A DNA stretch of 40,153 nt from Treponema sp. UBA4377 (GTDB lineage Bacteria; Spirochaetota; Spirochaetia; Treponematales; Treponemataceae): positions 33,531-73,683 of the forward strand of contig DGRX01000023.1 in the NCBI GenBank assembly GCA_002391235.1, given 5' to 3'. The notes under the pieces were generated by a model, which saw only the letters and a list, made by a program, of their open reading frames with translations, made no database searches and was not told the DNA's origin. Within the stretch, counting starts at the first letter, position 1. Each line of letters opens with the position of its first letter. Shown here one piece after another: positions 1-8,000 of this stretch. Made by a program: the position numbers and the translations under genes.

Positions 1-24
1 CTCCGCTTTGTTGCTTGTCCGCTA

Positions 25-51
25 CCCCCTCTTCTAGGGGCTGTCGCCCCT
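25..51. repeat. GC-rich palindromic stretch at window edge
   Basis: Two mutually exclusive short hairpins can form: CCCCT (26-30) with AGGGG (36-40), and AGGGGC (36-41) with GCCCCT (46-51). The block is GC-rich, unlike the AT-rich island that follows, so it may be the end of a repeat or structured element lying mostly outside the window. I see no gene in 1-109. Confidence 0.3.
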
Positions 52-109
52 AAGACCCCGGATGATCGAGTGCTTGAGATCCAAAAGTTTTTTTGCTAAT
101 GTTTTTTTT

Positions 110-270
110 ATGAATTTAGAAGATTGGATTCTTACGGAACCTTGCAAACCTTATTGCATCTGCGATGAATGTGGAAAGAAACCGAAGACGATGGCTGCGA
201 AGGTTTTTATGAATACTTTGAAAATGAGGCTTGGCACGGCACCGGTATTTTTTGGACAGAATGGGAATGA
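110..270 (+). pseudogene. Cys-rich mini-protein, probably frameshifted
   Basis: Two overlapping frames look like halves of one small protein. The first starts at ATG 110 (MNLEDWILTEP...) and contains the Cys-rich segment PCKPYCICDECGK, spacing C-x3-C-x-C-x2-C, suggestive of a metal site. The second frame carries an acidic, aromatic end (ETEDDGCEGFYEYF...FWTEWE) that stops at 268-270, just before the convergent methyltransferase. A one-base backward shift at the A-rich run near 176-179 joins them into a plausible 54-residue protein. The second frame alone has an ATG at 169 directly after a TGA. I do not recognise a family. It may be a decayed accessory gene of the restriction island, a sequencing error, or a slippage gene. 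No clear Shine-Dalgarno is visible. Confidence 0.35.
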
Positions 271-271
271 T

Positions 272-1156
272 TTAGTCTATCGGCAAATCAGGTCCGTAAT
301 ACGGAATTTCATCATGAATTTCAAGAATGCCTTTAAGCGGTTTGTCCGAATATTTGAAGATTTTCTCTCGATATTCAAATCGAGTTTTTACATCATTAAT
401 TTCTTCACGGCGAGCCTTTGAAAGTTTCAAGAACTCTTCCTCTTTGTCCAATCCCAAAAAACGCCGTTTCAAAAGGTTTGCCGCAATTCCTGTAGTTGAA
501 CTCCCACAAAAAGGATCTAAAATCCAAGCGTCTTCCTTTGTTGAGGCTAGAATAATTCGCGCAAGCAACGGCAAAGGCTTTTGCGTTGGATGCTTGCCGC
601 ATGTTTTTTCCCATTTTGCTATTGCCGGAAGACTCCATAAATCCCGCATTTGGGTTCCGCCGTTGATTTCTTTCATCAATTCATAATTATAATAATGCGT
701 AACCTTTTTGCTTTTTCTTGCCCACAAAATAAATTCCGTTGAATGAGTGAAAAACTTGCAGCTTAAATTTGGCGGCGGGTTCGTTTTTGCCCAAGTTATG
801 CAGTTTAGAATTCTAAAATTCAATTCATTAAGCATTTGAGCGACGCTAAAAATATTATGGTATGTTCCACTAATCCAAATTGTTCCGTTATCTTTTAATT
901 TGTCGCGGCAAAGTGTTAGCCATTTTTTGTTGAATTCGTTGTCTTTCTCAAAGCCCTGTGACTTATCCCAATCGCCTTTGTTTACACTTACTTGCTTTCC
1001 GCTTTGAACAGAAATCCCGCCGTTAGAAAGAAAATATGGCGGGTCAGCAAAAATCATGTCAAATTGAAAATTAATATTAGGAAGCAATTCTAGACAATCG
1101 CCCTTTGCAAGAGAAAAGTCTTTGTTTTCAGAACGATAGAAGGATTTTATTGACAT
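272..1156 (-). CDS. DpnA/MboC-like GATC adenine methyltransferase (second methylase)
   Basis: A 294-residue DNA adenine N6-methyltransferase. The catalytic motif IV (FADPPYFLSNGG, near residue 37) comes before the S-adenosylmethionine-binding motif I (DPFCGSSTTG, near residue 213), which is the beta-class order. Known DpnA-type enzymes modify GATC and can act on single-stranded DNA, protecting incoming plasmid DNA. The ATG overlaps the end of the upstream endonuclease gene by 10 nt, so translation is probably coupled. It is the last gene of a methylase-endonuclease-methylase operon. Base composition is much more AT-rich than the core genes further right, consistent with horizontal acquisition. 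GATC specificity is inferred from the adjacent DpnII-family nuclease, not from this protein alone. Confidence 0.85.
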   Translation of the reverse strand: MSIKSFYRSENKDFSLAKGDCLELLPNINFQFDMIFADPPYFLSNGGISVQSGKQVSVNKGDWDKSQGFEKDNEFNKKWLTLCRDKLKDNGTIWISGTYHNIFSVAQMLNELNFRILNCITWAKTNPPPNLSCKFFTHSTEFILWARKSKKVTHYYNYELMKEINGGTQMRDLWSLPAIAKWEKTCGKHPTQKPLPLLARIILASTKEDAWILDPFCGSSTTGIAANLLKRRFLGLDKEEEFLKLSKARREEINDVKTRFEYREKIFKYSDKPLKGILEIHDEIPYYGPDLPID

Positions 1157-2094
1157 TTAAAAACTTTTGGCAATATTTCCTCAAGAATCCCATTTTTTAG
1201 AAGATTGAAATTTATCAAATAATCCAAATGGCGAAAGCCTTTTTGAAGTTGATTCTTAGCACTCAACCAACAATTTCCATCGGTTACAAGTGAAAAATTT
1301 ATATTTGCCTTTTTGAGGTCATTTTGTCTGTTTATGTAAGAATCTATAATTTCTTCAGGTTTTGAACCCGTTCCATTATAAAAATTCACTTCAAAATTCA
1401 TGGCAATTGATTTTTCTTTGTCAAAAACAATGAAATCGGCCTTTCGATTGGCAATATCTTCAGAAATATTAAAATTGTAATCCCTAAGAACTGAAAATTG
1501 TTTTTGAATTAATAGAGAAAGACCTAACCCCTTACAAACTTCCTCAAAAATCGGCTGACAAGCAAGTTCAAAAGCTGAACCACCGCGATTTTTCCTGCCA
1601 TTTGAATCCATGCCGACAAGAACTCCGATTATATAATCTTTTGTACTTTTCTCGATTTTTGACTGATAAAGATTCTTAAGGCCAAGTTTTACAAAGAAAT
1701 CATAATATTTTTCAATGTCTTCCTTTGATAAGTCTTTTACGGATTTTGGGAAAGTGTAAGACAAATTGTCTTTGCTTCCAAGAGTATCACTAACTACAGT
1801 CAAGTCATATTTTCCCTTCAACGCTTTTTTTCTCTCTCCTTTTGAAAGACCAAATAAAAGCGGAAAAATACAAATTACCGTAGGAAGTTTCTTGAGAAGT
1901 TTCTCAAATTGATTTTTAAATCTCTGATCATCTTTACAACCAATAAGAACATCAATAGCATTTATTTCTATCTCGAACTCATCGTAACCTTCGATATTTG
2001 ACCAATCTACATAATAATTGTAGCCTCTATTGGTTGAAACAAGATTGTTCATAAAAACATCAGCCAGTTCGTCTTTCGATTTTTCCAAAAACAT
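1147..2094 (-). CDS. DpnII/MboI-family type II restriction endonuclease (GATC)
   Basis: A restriction endonuclease expected to cut unmethylated GATC. The central segment GMDSNGRKNRGG and the later KADFIVFDKEK...NFEVNFY block match what I know of the DpnII/MboI family. The D and E-x-N residues there are the likely nuclease centre. An upstream in-frame ATG exists at 2124, but ATG 2094 (MFLEKSKDELAD, 315 residues) is chosen because AGAGGGG sits 5 nt before it and because it does not overlap the preceding methylase gene. The Shine-Dalgarno overlaps that gene's TAG stop. Position between two methylases is the MboI-type order. Composition is AT-rich like its neighbours, and the frame is intact with no sign of decay. 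Confidence 0.88.
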   Translation of the reverse strand: MFLEKSKDELADVFMNNLVSTNRGYNYYVDWSNIEGYDEFEIEINAIDVLIGCKDDQRFKNQFEKLLKKLPTVICIFPLLFGLSKGERKKALKGKYDLTVVSDTLGSKDNLSYTFPKSVKDLSKEDIEKYYDFFVKLGLKNLYQSKIEKSTKDYIIGVLVGMDSNGRKNRGGSAFELACQPIFEEVCKGLGLSLLIQKQFSVLRDYNFNISEDIANRKADFIVFDKEKSIAMNFEVNFYNGTGSKPEEIIDSYINRQNDLKKANINFSLVTDGNCWLSAKNQLQKGFRHLDYLINFNLLKNGILEEILPKVFKCQ

Positions 2095-2104
2095 TTCTAC
2101 CCCT

Positions 2105-2998
2105 CTAAAAAACAGAAGCGACATTGCTTATCAAAAGTTCATTTATTGAACCGCGTTTTTTTGCGTTAGAATTTATCATTCGAGAAGCGGAAACTCTTTC
2201 TATCTTAAAATTAGCGTATAGTTTGTCAAAAAAATCATCGTTCTTGTCTGCGTTTTTTGGATCGGAATTGCTAGCCAACACAACCGCGCCTTTTCTCGAA
2301 ATTTCTGTTATAAAATTTCCAAGTTCAATTTGCTCTTTATCCGCAAAACCATTTTCACTGTAGGAAGTAAATGCAGCTGTTTGTGTAAGCGGTCTATAAG
2401 GCGGGTCGATGTATACAAAGGTTTTTTTATCGATGAAAGTCCCACACTCTTTGTAATCGCCAACTTTCATTTCCACATTCTGCAAAAGTTTTGAACAAGC
2501 GCGTAAATTTTCCTCATCACACAAAAGCGGATTTTTTGCATTATTGAACGGAACGTTGAACAAACCTTTTGAGTTCACCCGATACAGACCGTTAAAGCAA
2601 GTTTTGTTCAAAAAAATGAAAAGCGCGGCTTTCTCAAGATTTTCTGTTTCATCGCCATTAACTTTCAATTCGTTGTATCGTTCTCGCTTTTCATAAAAAT
2701 AAGCCTTGTTTTCTTCCAAAGACTGGCTCTTATAGCGGTTTTGAATTTCTGACAATTGGGCAATCAAATTCTCACAATTGTCGCGTATTTGTTTGTAAGT
2801 GTTTATAAGCTCTTTATTTATGTCGTTAATCAAAACTTTTTTAGGCTTAAATTTGCCTAGAACGTCAAAAAGCACAGCTCCGCCGCCAACAAATGGCTCA
2901 CAATACTTTTCAATTTGAGACGGATATTTTTCTCTGATTTCATCAAGTAATTGGCTCTTCCCACCAACCCATTTTACAAACGGTTTCGCCAAACTCAT
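2105..2998 (-). CDS. Dam-like (D12 class) GATC adenine methyltransferase
   Basis: A 297-residue alpha-class DNA adenine methyltransferase like DpnM, MboA and Dam. The N-terminus KPFVKWVGGKSQLLDEI holds the AdoMet-binding region, followed by FVGGGAVLFDVL, and the catalytic motif YIDPPYRPL lies near residue 195. Length agrees with DpnM. It is the first gene of the restriction operon, so protection can be made before the nuclease. There is no Shine-Dalgarno; instead TATAAT ends 6 nt before the ATG, suggesting a leaderless mRNA. A GATC site lies just upstream of the presumed -35, so the product could methylate its own promoter. Divergent from the BrnA-like gene across 112 bp. Confidence 0.9.
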   Translation of the reverse strand: MSLAKPFVKWVGGKSQLLDEIREKYPSQIEKYCEPFVGGGAVLFDVLGKFKPKKVLINDINKELINTYKQIRDNCENLIAQLSEIQNRYKSQSLEENKAYFYEKRERYNELKVNGDETENLEKAALFIFLNKTCFNGLYRVNSKGLFNVPFNNAKNPLLCDEENLRACSKLLQNVEMKVGDYKECGTFIDKKTFVYIDPPYRPLTQTAAFTSYSENGFADKEQIELGNFITEISRKGAVVLASNSDPKNADKNDDFFDKLYANFKIERVSASRMINSNAKKRGSINELLISNVASVF

Positions 2999-3004
2999 AA
3001 TTTA

Positions 3005-3033
3005 ATTATACTAGATTTTACGATTTAATTCTA
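3005..3033 (-). promoter_or_regulatory. Promoter of the restriction-modification operon
   Basis: On the minus strand TATAAT (3010-3005) lies 6 nt before the methylase ATG at 2998. The best -35 at 17-bp spacing is TAGAAT (3033-3028), which is weak. A GATC site (3034-3037) directly abuts it. The predicted start of transcription falls on the start codon. Confidence 0.55.
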
Positions 3034-3075
3034 GATCGGCATAGACTATTTTTTTATATCTTTTCACTTCCACCC

Positions 3076-3104
3076 TTGACCTATATTTATATTATACATA
3101 TAAT
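3076..3104 (+). promoter_or_regulatory. Sigma-70-type promoter of the BrnA-like gene
   Basis: TTGACC (3076-3081), a 17-bp spacer and a perfect TATAAT (3099-3104). The ATG of the next gene begins at 3111, 6 nt after the -10, so the mRNA is predicted to be leaderless. Confidence 0.75.
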
Positions 3105-3111
3105 ATAAATA
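3084..3111. promoter_or_regulatory. Perfect 13-bp-arm palindrome, likely autoregulatory operator
   Basis: TATTTATATTATA (3084-3096), two bases CA, then its exact reverse complement TATAATATAAATA (3099-3111). It covers the -10 box, the spacer and the first base of the start codon of the BrnA-like gene, and places a TATAAT on both strands. Ribbon-helix-helix antitoxins typically bind such palindromes in their own promoters. The link to this protein is inference. Confidence 0.7.
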
Positions 3112-3404
3112 TGTCTATAGATGACCTTAAAAAGCTACCCCCGCTCACAGAACAGGAAAAGCAAATCATAAAACAAGCAAGAGCGACTCCAACCGACGAC
3201 TGCCCAGCAATGACTGCGGAAGAGTTAAAAGAGTTCCGCCCCTGGTATGCAAAAAACAAAAAGCCCATCACCATAAACATTGACACAGGAGCGATTTCAT
3301 ACTTCAAGGCCCTTGCCGAAGAAACGGGCATCGCGTACCAAAACTTAATGAACTTGTTCCTTGTCCAGTGCGCCAAAGAAAAAAAGCGGCCCATTTTTTC
3401 CTAA
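3111..3404 (+). CDS. Orphan BrnA-like antitoxin / ribbon-helix-helix regulator
   Basis: A 97-residue protein whose C-terminal half (KKPITINIDTGAISYFKAL...YQNLMNLFL) has the beta-strand-helix-helix pattern of BrnA/CopG-like antitoxins. The preceding PTDDCPAMTAEELKEFRPW segment is also typical of BrnA-like proteins. BrnA normally neutralises the RNase BrnT and represses its own operon. No BrnT-sized toxin lies on either side: upstream is the divergent restriction operon and downstream a GGDEF gene. The protein may therefore serve as a free-standing repressor acting on the palindrome in its own promoter and possibly on the divergent operon. Nothing resembling a ribosome binding site precedes the ATG, which sits 6 nt after the -10 box. 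Confidence 0.65.
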   Translation: MSIDDLKKLPPLTEQEKQIIKQARATPTDDCPAMTAEELKEFRPWYAKNKKPITINIDTGAISYFKALAEETGIAYQNLMNLFLVQCAKEKKRPIFS

Positions 3405-3446
3405 TCCAACCCACGCCGCGCTCGCGCGACAAAACGGGCTCAGCCC

Positions 3447-3475
3447 TTGAAAAGCGCCCCAAAATGCTTTATAAT
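3447..3475 (+). promoter_or_regulatory. Sigma-70-type promoter of the GGDEF gene
   Basis: TTGAAA (3447-3452), 17-bp spacer, TATAAT (3470-3475). Transcription would start near 3482, leaving a leader of about 28 nt before the GTG at 3510. A longer frame that seems to begin with TTG at 3447 starts in the -35 box and is not used. Confidence 0.75.
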
Positions 3476-3509
3476 TGTAAAAAATATTTTTAAAAATTTG
3501 GAGAGAACT

Positions 3510-5009
3510 GTGCGTAGCGTTTTGCTGGCGGTTCAATACGCAAGCATATTTGGACTGTTGCTGGAAATATGGGTTATTTTTCGCCGCTTAAAGAACACGC
3601 TTTTGCCTTATCTTTTTTTAAGCTGCTTCGCTATTTTAATCAACAACGTCGGATATTTGTTCCAGCTTTTGTCCACAACGGAAGAATCCTACATCACGGC
3701 GCTTAAGTTTTCATATTGCGGCCGCACTTGGATCACTTTGTCCCTCTTTCTTTTTACCGTCGAATTTTGCAAGATAAAATTGCCGCAAGCGGTAAAGACC
3801 CTTATGGTCGCGGCCAACATAGGAATCTTTGTTTCCGTCCTGACTTTGCAGCAGAACAATTTGTACTACACATGGCGGAAATTTTCCGCCGATGGGCTTT
3901 TTCCAAAGCTCTTGCACGGAACCGGAATCGTCTACAAATTTTACATGGCTCTCCAAGTCATTTACATCGTCGTGGGCTTTAGCATGCTCTTTAGGGCTTG
4001 GGGAAAGGAAAAAAACGCCGCGACAAAAAAACGCCTTATGGCCGTAATCGTCGCCTTTTTGATTGAATGCGTTTTCTTCGCGATAAAGATGCTCAATCTT
4101 GTTCCGCTTGTGGACGACTACGACGTGACGGTCTTTGGCTACGTCATCAGCATTGTCTTTATGTTCATCGCCTTTTTTAGGTACGACCTTCTTGGAGCCA
4201 AGGAAATCGCCAAAGACTACATGCTGGACCGCCTGCCGGAAGCGATTATCGCCGTGGACGCGGAGGGAAACCTTCAATACTGCAACAGAACGGCCTTGGA
4301 AATTTGCCCCGATTTGGAAAGCGACTGCCAAGCGTTTTTGCGGCAGCTGCAGGACGCGATTTCAAAAGGCGACAACATCACCATCAACAAGAGGATTTAC
4401 GCGCCCGAAGAAAACAACTTGCTAAAAGGCCGCGAAAACCTCGGAAAGCTTTACTCGCTGATCGACGCGACCGAGCGTTACGAAAGCTTTAACAAAGAAA
4501 AAAAGATTTTGCAAAAAGAGCTTAGGCTAGATCCGATGACAGGCCTTTACAACAGGGCTGGAATGGAATACTTTTCCGAAAAGCTTTTGACCGAAGCCAA
4601 GCAAAAAAACTTGTCGCTGTTCCTTTGCATTTGCGACATGAACGGACTAAAATACATCAACGACAATTTCGGCCACGAAGAAGGCGACCGCGCGCTAAAG
4701 ATTTTGTCGCAAATCATAAAGGACACTCTCGAAGAAGGAGACATGGCCTTTAGAATCGGCGGCGACGAATTCCTTATTCTTGGCCTTAGAAGCAGCCCAT
4801 TCCGCGTCTTGGACATTTTCTGCGCCAAAATCGAAAGCGCGAAAAAAGCGCGAAACCAAGCGACGGGCCTTCCCTACAAAATCGACCTTAGCTACGGACC
4901 CTTGCTTAAAAAAATCCAAGGAACGGCAAACGAGCTTTCGGACATGATGAGGCAGTCTGACACTCTAATGTACGAAATGAAAAAAACACGCGACAAGCAC
5001 ATAAGATAA
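3510..5009 (+). CDS. Membrane-bound diguanylate cyclase (7TM-PAS-GGDEF)
   Basis: A 499-residue integral membrane protein predicted to make c-di-GMP from two GTP. About seven hydrophobic helices fill residues 1-230, resembling the 7TM sensor module of some histidine kinases. A PAS-like segment (AIIAVDAEGNLQYCN, near 245) and a GGDEF domain (about 337-499) follow. The DPMTGLYNR entry motif, CDMNGLKYINDNFGHEEGD and an intact GGDEF signature (residues 417-421) are present. The inhibitory I-site RxxD is replaced by EEGD, so product inhibition through that site is unlikely. GTG 3510 is chosen because GGAGAG lies 4 nt upstream and the promoter lies just before it. Only 4 nt separate it from the following activase-like gene, so the two are probably co-transcribed. 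Confidence 0.87.
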   Translation: MRSVLLAVQYASIFGLLLEIWVIFRRLKNTLLPYLFLSCFAILINNVGYLFQLLSTTEESYITALKFSYCGRTWITLSLFLFTVEFCKIKLPQAVKTLMVAANIGIFVSVLTLQQNNLYYTWRKFSADGLFPKLLHGTGIVYKFYMALQVIYIVVGFSMLFRAWGKEKNAATKKRLMAVIVAFLIECVFFAIKMLNLVPLVDDYDVTVFGYVISIVFMFIAFFRYDLLGAKEIAKDYMLDRLPEAIIAVDAEGNLQYCNRTALEICPDLESDCQAFLRQLQDAISKGDNITINKRIYAPEENNLLKGRENLGKLYSLIDATERYESFNKEKKILQKELRLDPMTGLYNRAGMEYFSEKLLTEAKQKNLSLFLCICDMNGLKYINDNFGHEEGDRALKILSQIIKDTLEEGDMAFRIGGDEFLILGLRSSPFRVLDIFCAKIESAKKARNQATGLPYKIDLSYGPLLKKIQGTANELSDMMRQSDTLMYEMKKTRDKHIR

Positions 5010-5013
5010 AAAA

Positions 5014-8000
5014 ATGGCACTACTAAAAGACGCGCCCCTTTGGGCGGGAATCGACATCGGAAGCACCACGACAAAACTGGTCGTCTACGACCCAACCTCA
5101 AAAGAAATTCTTCACTCGCAATACAAGCGCCACCACGCCGCGCAAAAAAAGAGCGTCCTTGAGGCGCTTAAGCTTTTGGCCGAGCGCTTTCCAAACAAAA
5201 GCTTTAAGCTTGCGATGACAGGGAGCGGCTCAAAGCCCATAGCTAAAATTTTGGGCCTCCCCTTTGTTCAGGAAGTCGTCGCCAACTCCATCGCGCTCAA
5301 AAAAAACTATCAAAGCGTAAACACGGCCATCGAGCTTGGCGGCCAAGACGCAAAAATGATTTTCTTTAGCCGCGAGGACGGCCAGCTAAAGACCCGCGAC
5401 ATGAGAATGAACGGAAGCTGCGCGGGAGGAACCGGAGCCTTTATCGACGAAGTGGCTTCAATCCTAAAAGTTCCGATAGAAGACTTTGACAACGTCGCCT
5501 CGCGCGGAAAGTGCGTTTACGACATCTCCGGCCGCTGCGGCGTTTACGCAAAGACCGACATCCAGCCGCTTTTAAATTCCGGCATAGCGAAGGAAGACTT
5601 GGCCCTAAGCGCCTTTCACGCGATCGCCAAGCAAACAATCGGCGGCCTAAGCCAGGGCCTTGACATTTTGGCGCCGGTTGCCTTTGAGGGCGGCCCTCTT
5701 ACATTCAACAAAACCCTGGTAAAGGTTTTTGTGGAGCGCTTGAACCTTGCGCCCGAGCAAGTCATAATCCCCGAGCATCCCGAGACGATAATAGCCTTGG
5801 GAGCCGCGCTTTCTCTTGACGGCTTGTTCGCGCGCTTTGAGCAAAAGAAGCCCTTGGCTGACCTTATAAGCCTTTTGGAGGAAGACCTTTCCAAAAAGCA
5901 AGAGGCCGCCGCCGGAGCCAAGCCCTTCTTTGACAGCGAGGAAGAAAAGGAAAAGTTCTTCAGGCGCCACGAAAAAAAGCGCCCCAAGGTTTACACTTTC
6001 GCGCCCGGCGAGTCCGTGCGCGCCTACCTTGGAATAGATTCCGGCTCAACGACGACAAAATTTGTCCTCCTTGACGAAGACAAAAAAATCATCGACTGGT
6101 TCTACGCCGGGAACGAAGGCGACCCGCTTGTCGTCGCCAAAAAAGCTTTGATTGAAATGCGCGAGAGATACAAGGCGCAGGGCGTCGACCTAAAAATTTT
6201 GGGCGCGGGCTCAACCGGCTACGGAGAGCTTTTGTTCAACAAGGCCTTCAACACCGACTATCATGTGGTGGAAACGGTGGCGCACGCAAAGGCGGCAAGC
6301 CACTACATCGGCGACGCGGACTTTATCCTTGACATCGGCGGCCAGGACATGAAGGCCATTTGGCTTAGCGGCGGAATCATAACGAACATTCTTGTAAACG
6401 AAGCCTGCTCTTCAGGCTGCGGAAGCTTTTTGCAAAATTTCGCCGACACGCTTGGCATAAAAGTGCAGGACATCGCCGCGGCCGCCTTTGAGTCAAAGAG
6501 CCCCGCGATTTTGGGAAGCCGCTGCACGGTCTTTATGACCAGCTCCATCGTGACCGAGCAGAGGAACGGAAAGCTTCCCCAAGACATAATGGCGGGCCTT
6601 TGCCGCTCGATAATCCAAAACGTGTTCACAAAAGTCATCCGCGTGTCCAACATCGACTCGCTTGGAAAGAAAATCGTAGTCCAGGGCGGAACCTTCCAAA
6701 ACGACGCGGTCTTGCGCGCGATGGAAGAGTACACAGGAAAGGAAGTCTACCGCGCGCCCTACCCCGGCATCATGGGAGCGATAGGAGCGGCGCTTTTGAC
6801 AAAGGAAAAAATGGAAAAGTCCGGGGAAGCCACGTCCTTTATAGGACTTGACGCGCTGGACGGTTTTTCATACGAGCAGGAGACAAACGTAATTTGCCCC
6901 TTCTGCGCCAACCACTGCAAGCGCACTCTTGTAAAATTTTCAAACGGCGCGCGGCTAATAACCAACAACCGCTGCGAGCGCGGAGAGATTTTGGGCGACC
7001 CCAAGGACGCGCAAGTGGTGGAGCAAATCAAAAGCCAAAAAATCCAAAAGGCGCCAAACCTTTTTAAATTGCGCCAGGAACTTTTGTTCAAGGATTACAG
7101 GATCAGCCGCCACGCCAAAAAACGCGGAATCACTTTTGGCCTTCCGCGCGTCCTTAGCTTTTGGGAAACGATGCCCTTTTGGTCCACGCTCTTGCGCTCG
7201 ATGGGCTTTGACGTAAAGCTTTCGGACCTTTCAAACCGCGCGATGTACGAAAACGGCCTTAGCGCCGTGGCAAGCGACACGGTTTGCTTTCCGGCAAAAC
7301 TGGTCCACGGCCACCTTCGCAACTTGGCAAAAAAAGGCGTGGACAGAATTTTCATGCCGATTGTGGCCACCTACGAATCGCAGAACACCGAGGCCACAAG
7401 CCGCTACATGTGCGCTATCGTCAAAGGCTACTCTTGGGTAATACAAAATTCCGACAATCCGCTAAAGAGATGGAACATTCCCTTTGACGACCCGATTTTC
7501 TTTTGGGAAAGCGACAAGGACAAAAAACTCCAGCTGGAAGAATACTTCATAAAAAATTTCGGCCTTTCAAAATTCCGCGTGGACCGCGCGATTCACTACG
7601 CGGACTTGGCGATGAAGGAATTCAAGCGGACTCTTGTGGAGGAAGCGCAAAAAATAATCAACGACGTGACCGCGAAAAACAAGTACGCGATAGTCCTCGC
7701 CTCGCGCCCTTACCAAAACGACCCGCTTGTAAACCACAGCCTGCCCGACTTGTTCACGCAATTGGGAATACCGGTCTTGACCGTGGACTCGGTTCCGGGC
7801 CTTGAGCAAGTGGACTTAAGCAAGAGCAGGCTTGAAATCGTAAACAACTTCCACGCGCGAATGATAGGCTCGGCGATTATCGCGGCCGAGCACCCGGCGC
7901 TTGAATACGTTCAGTTTGTGAGCTTTGGCTGCGGCCACGACGCCTACCTTAGCGACGAAATCGTCCGCTTGATGAAAGAGATTTCCGGAAAGAGCCCGCT

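Noticed and set aside
327..686. Plus-strand frame of 119 residues
   Set aside because: Shadow of the second methyltransferase on the other strand.
3447..3509. Longer GGDEF frame starting with TTG at 3447
   Set aside because: It begins in the -35 TTGAAA. GTG 3510 has GGAGAG and lies after the predicted transcription start.
3405..3509. BrnT toxin downstream of the BrnA-like gene
   Set aside because: Only a promoter and leader for the GGDEF gene fit here; no frame of about 90 codons resembles BrnT.
3711..4331. 206-residue open frame on the minus strand
   Set aside because: Antisense to the 7TM and PAS part of the GGDEF gene, with low-complexity composition and no start signals.
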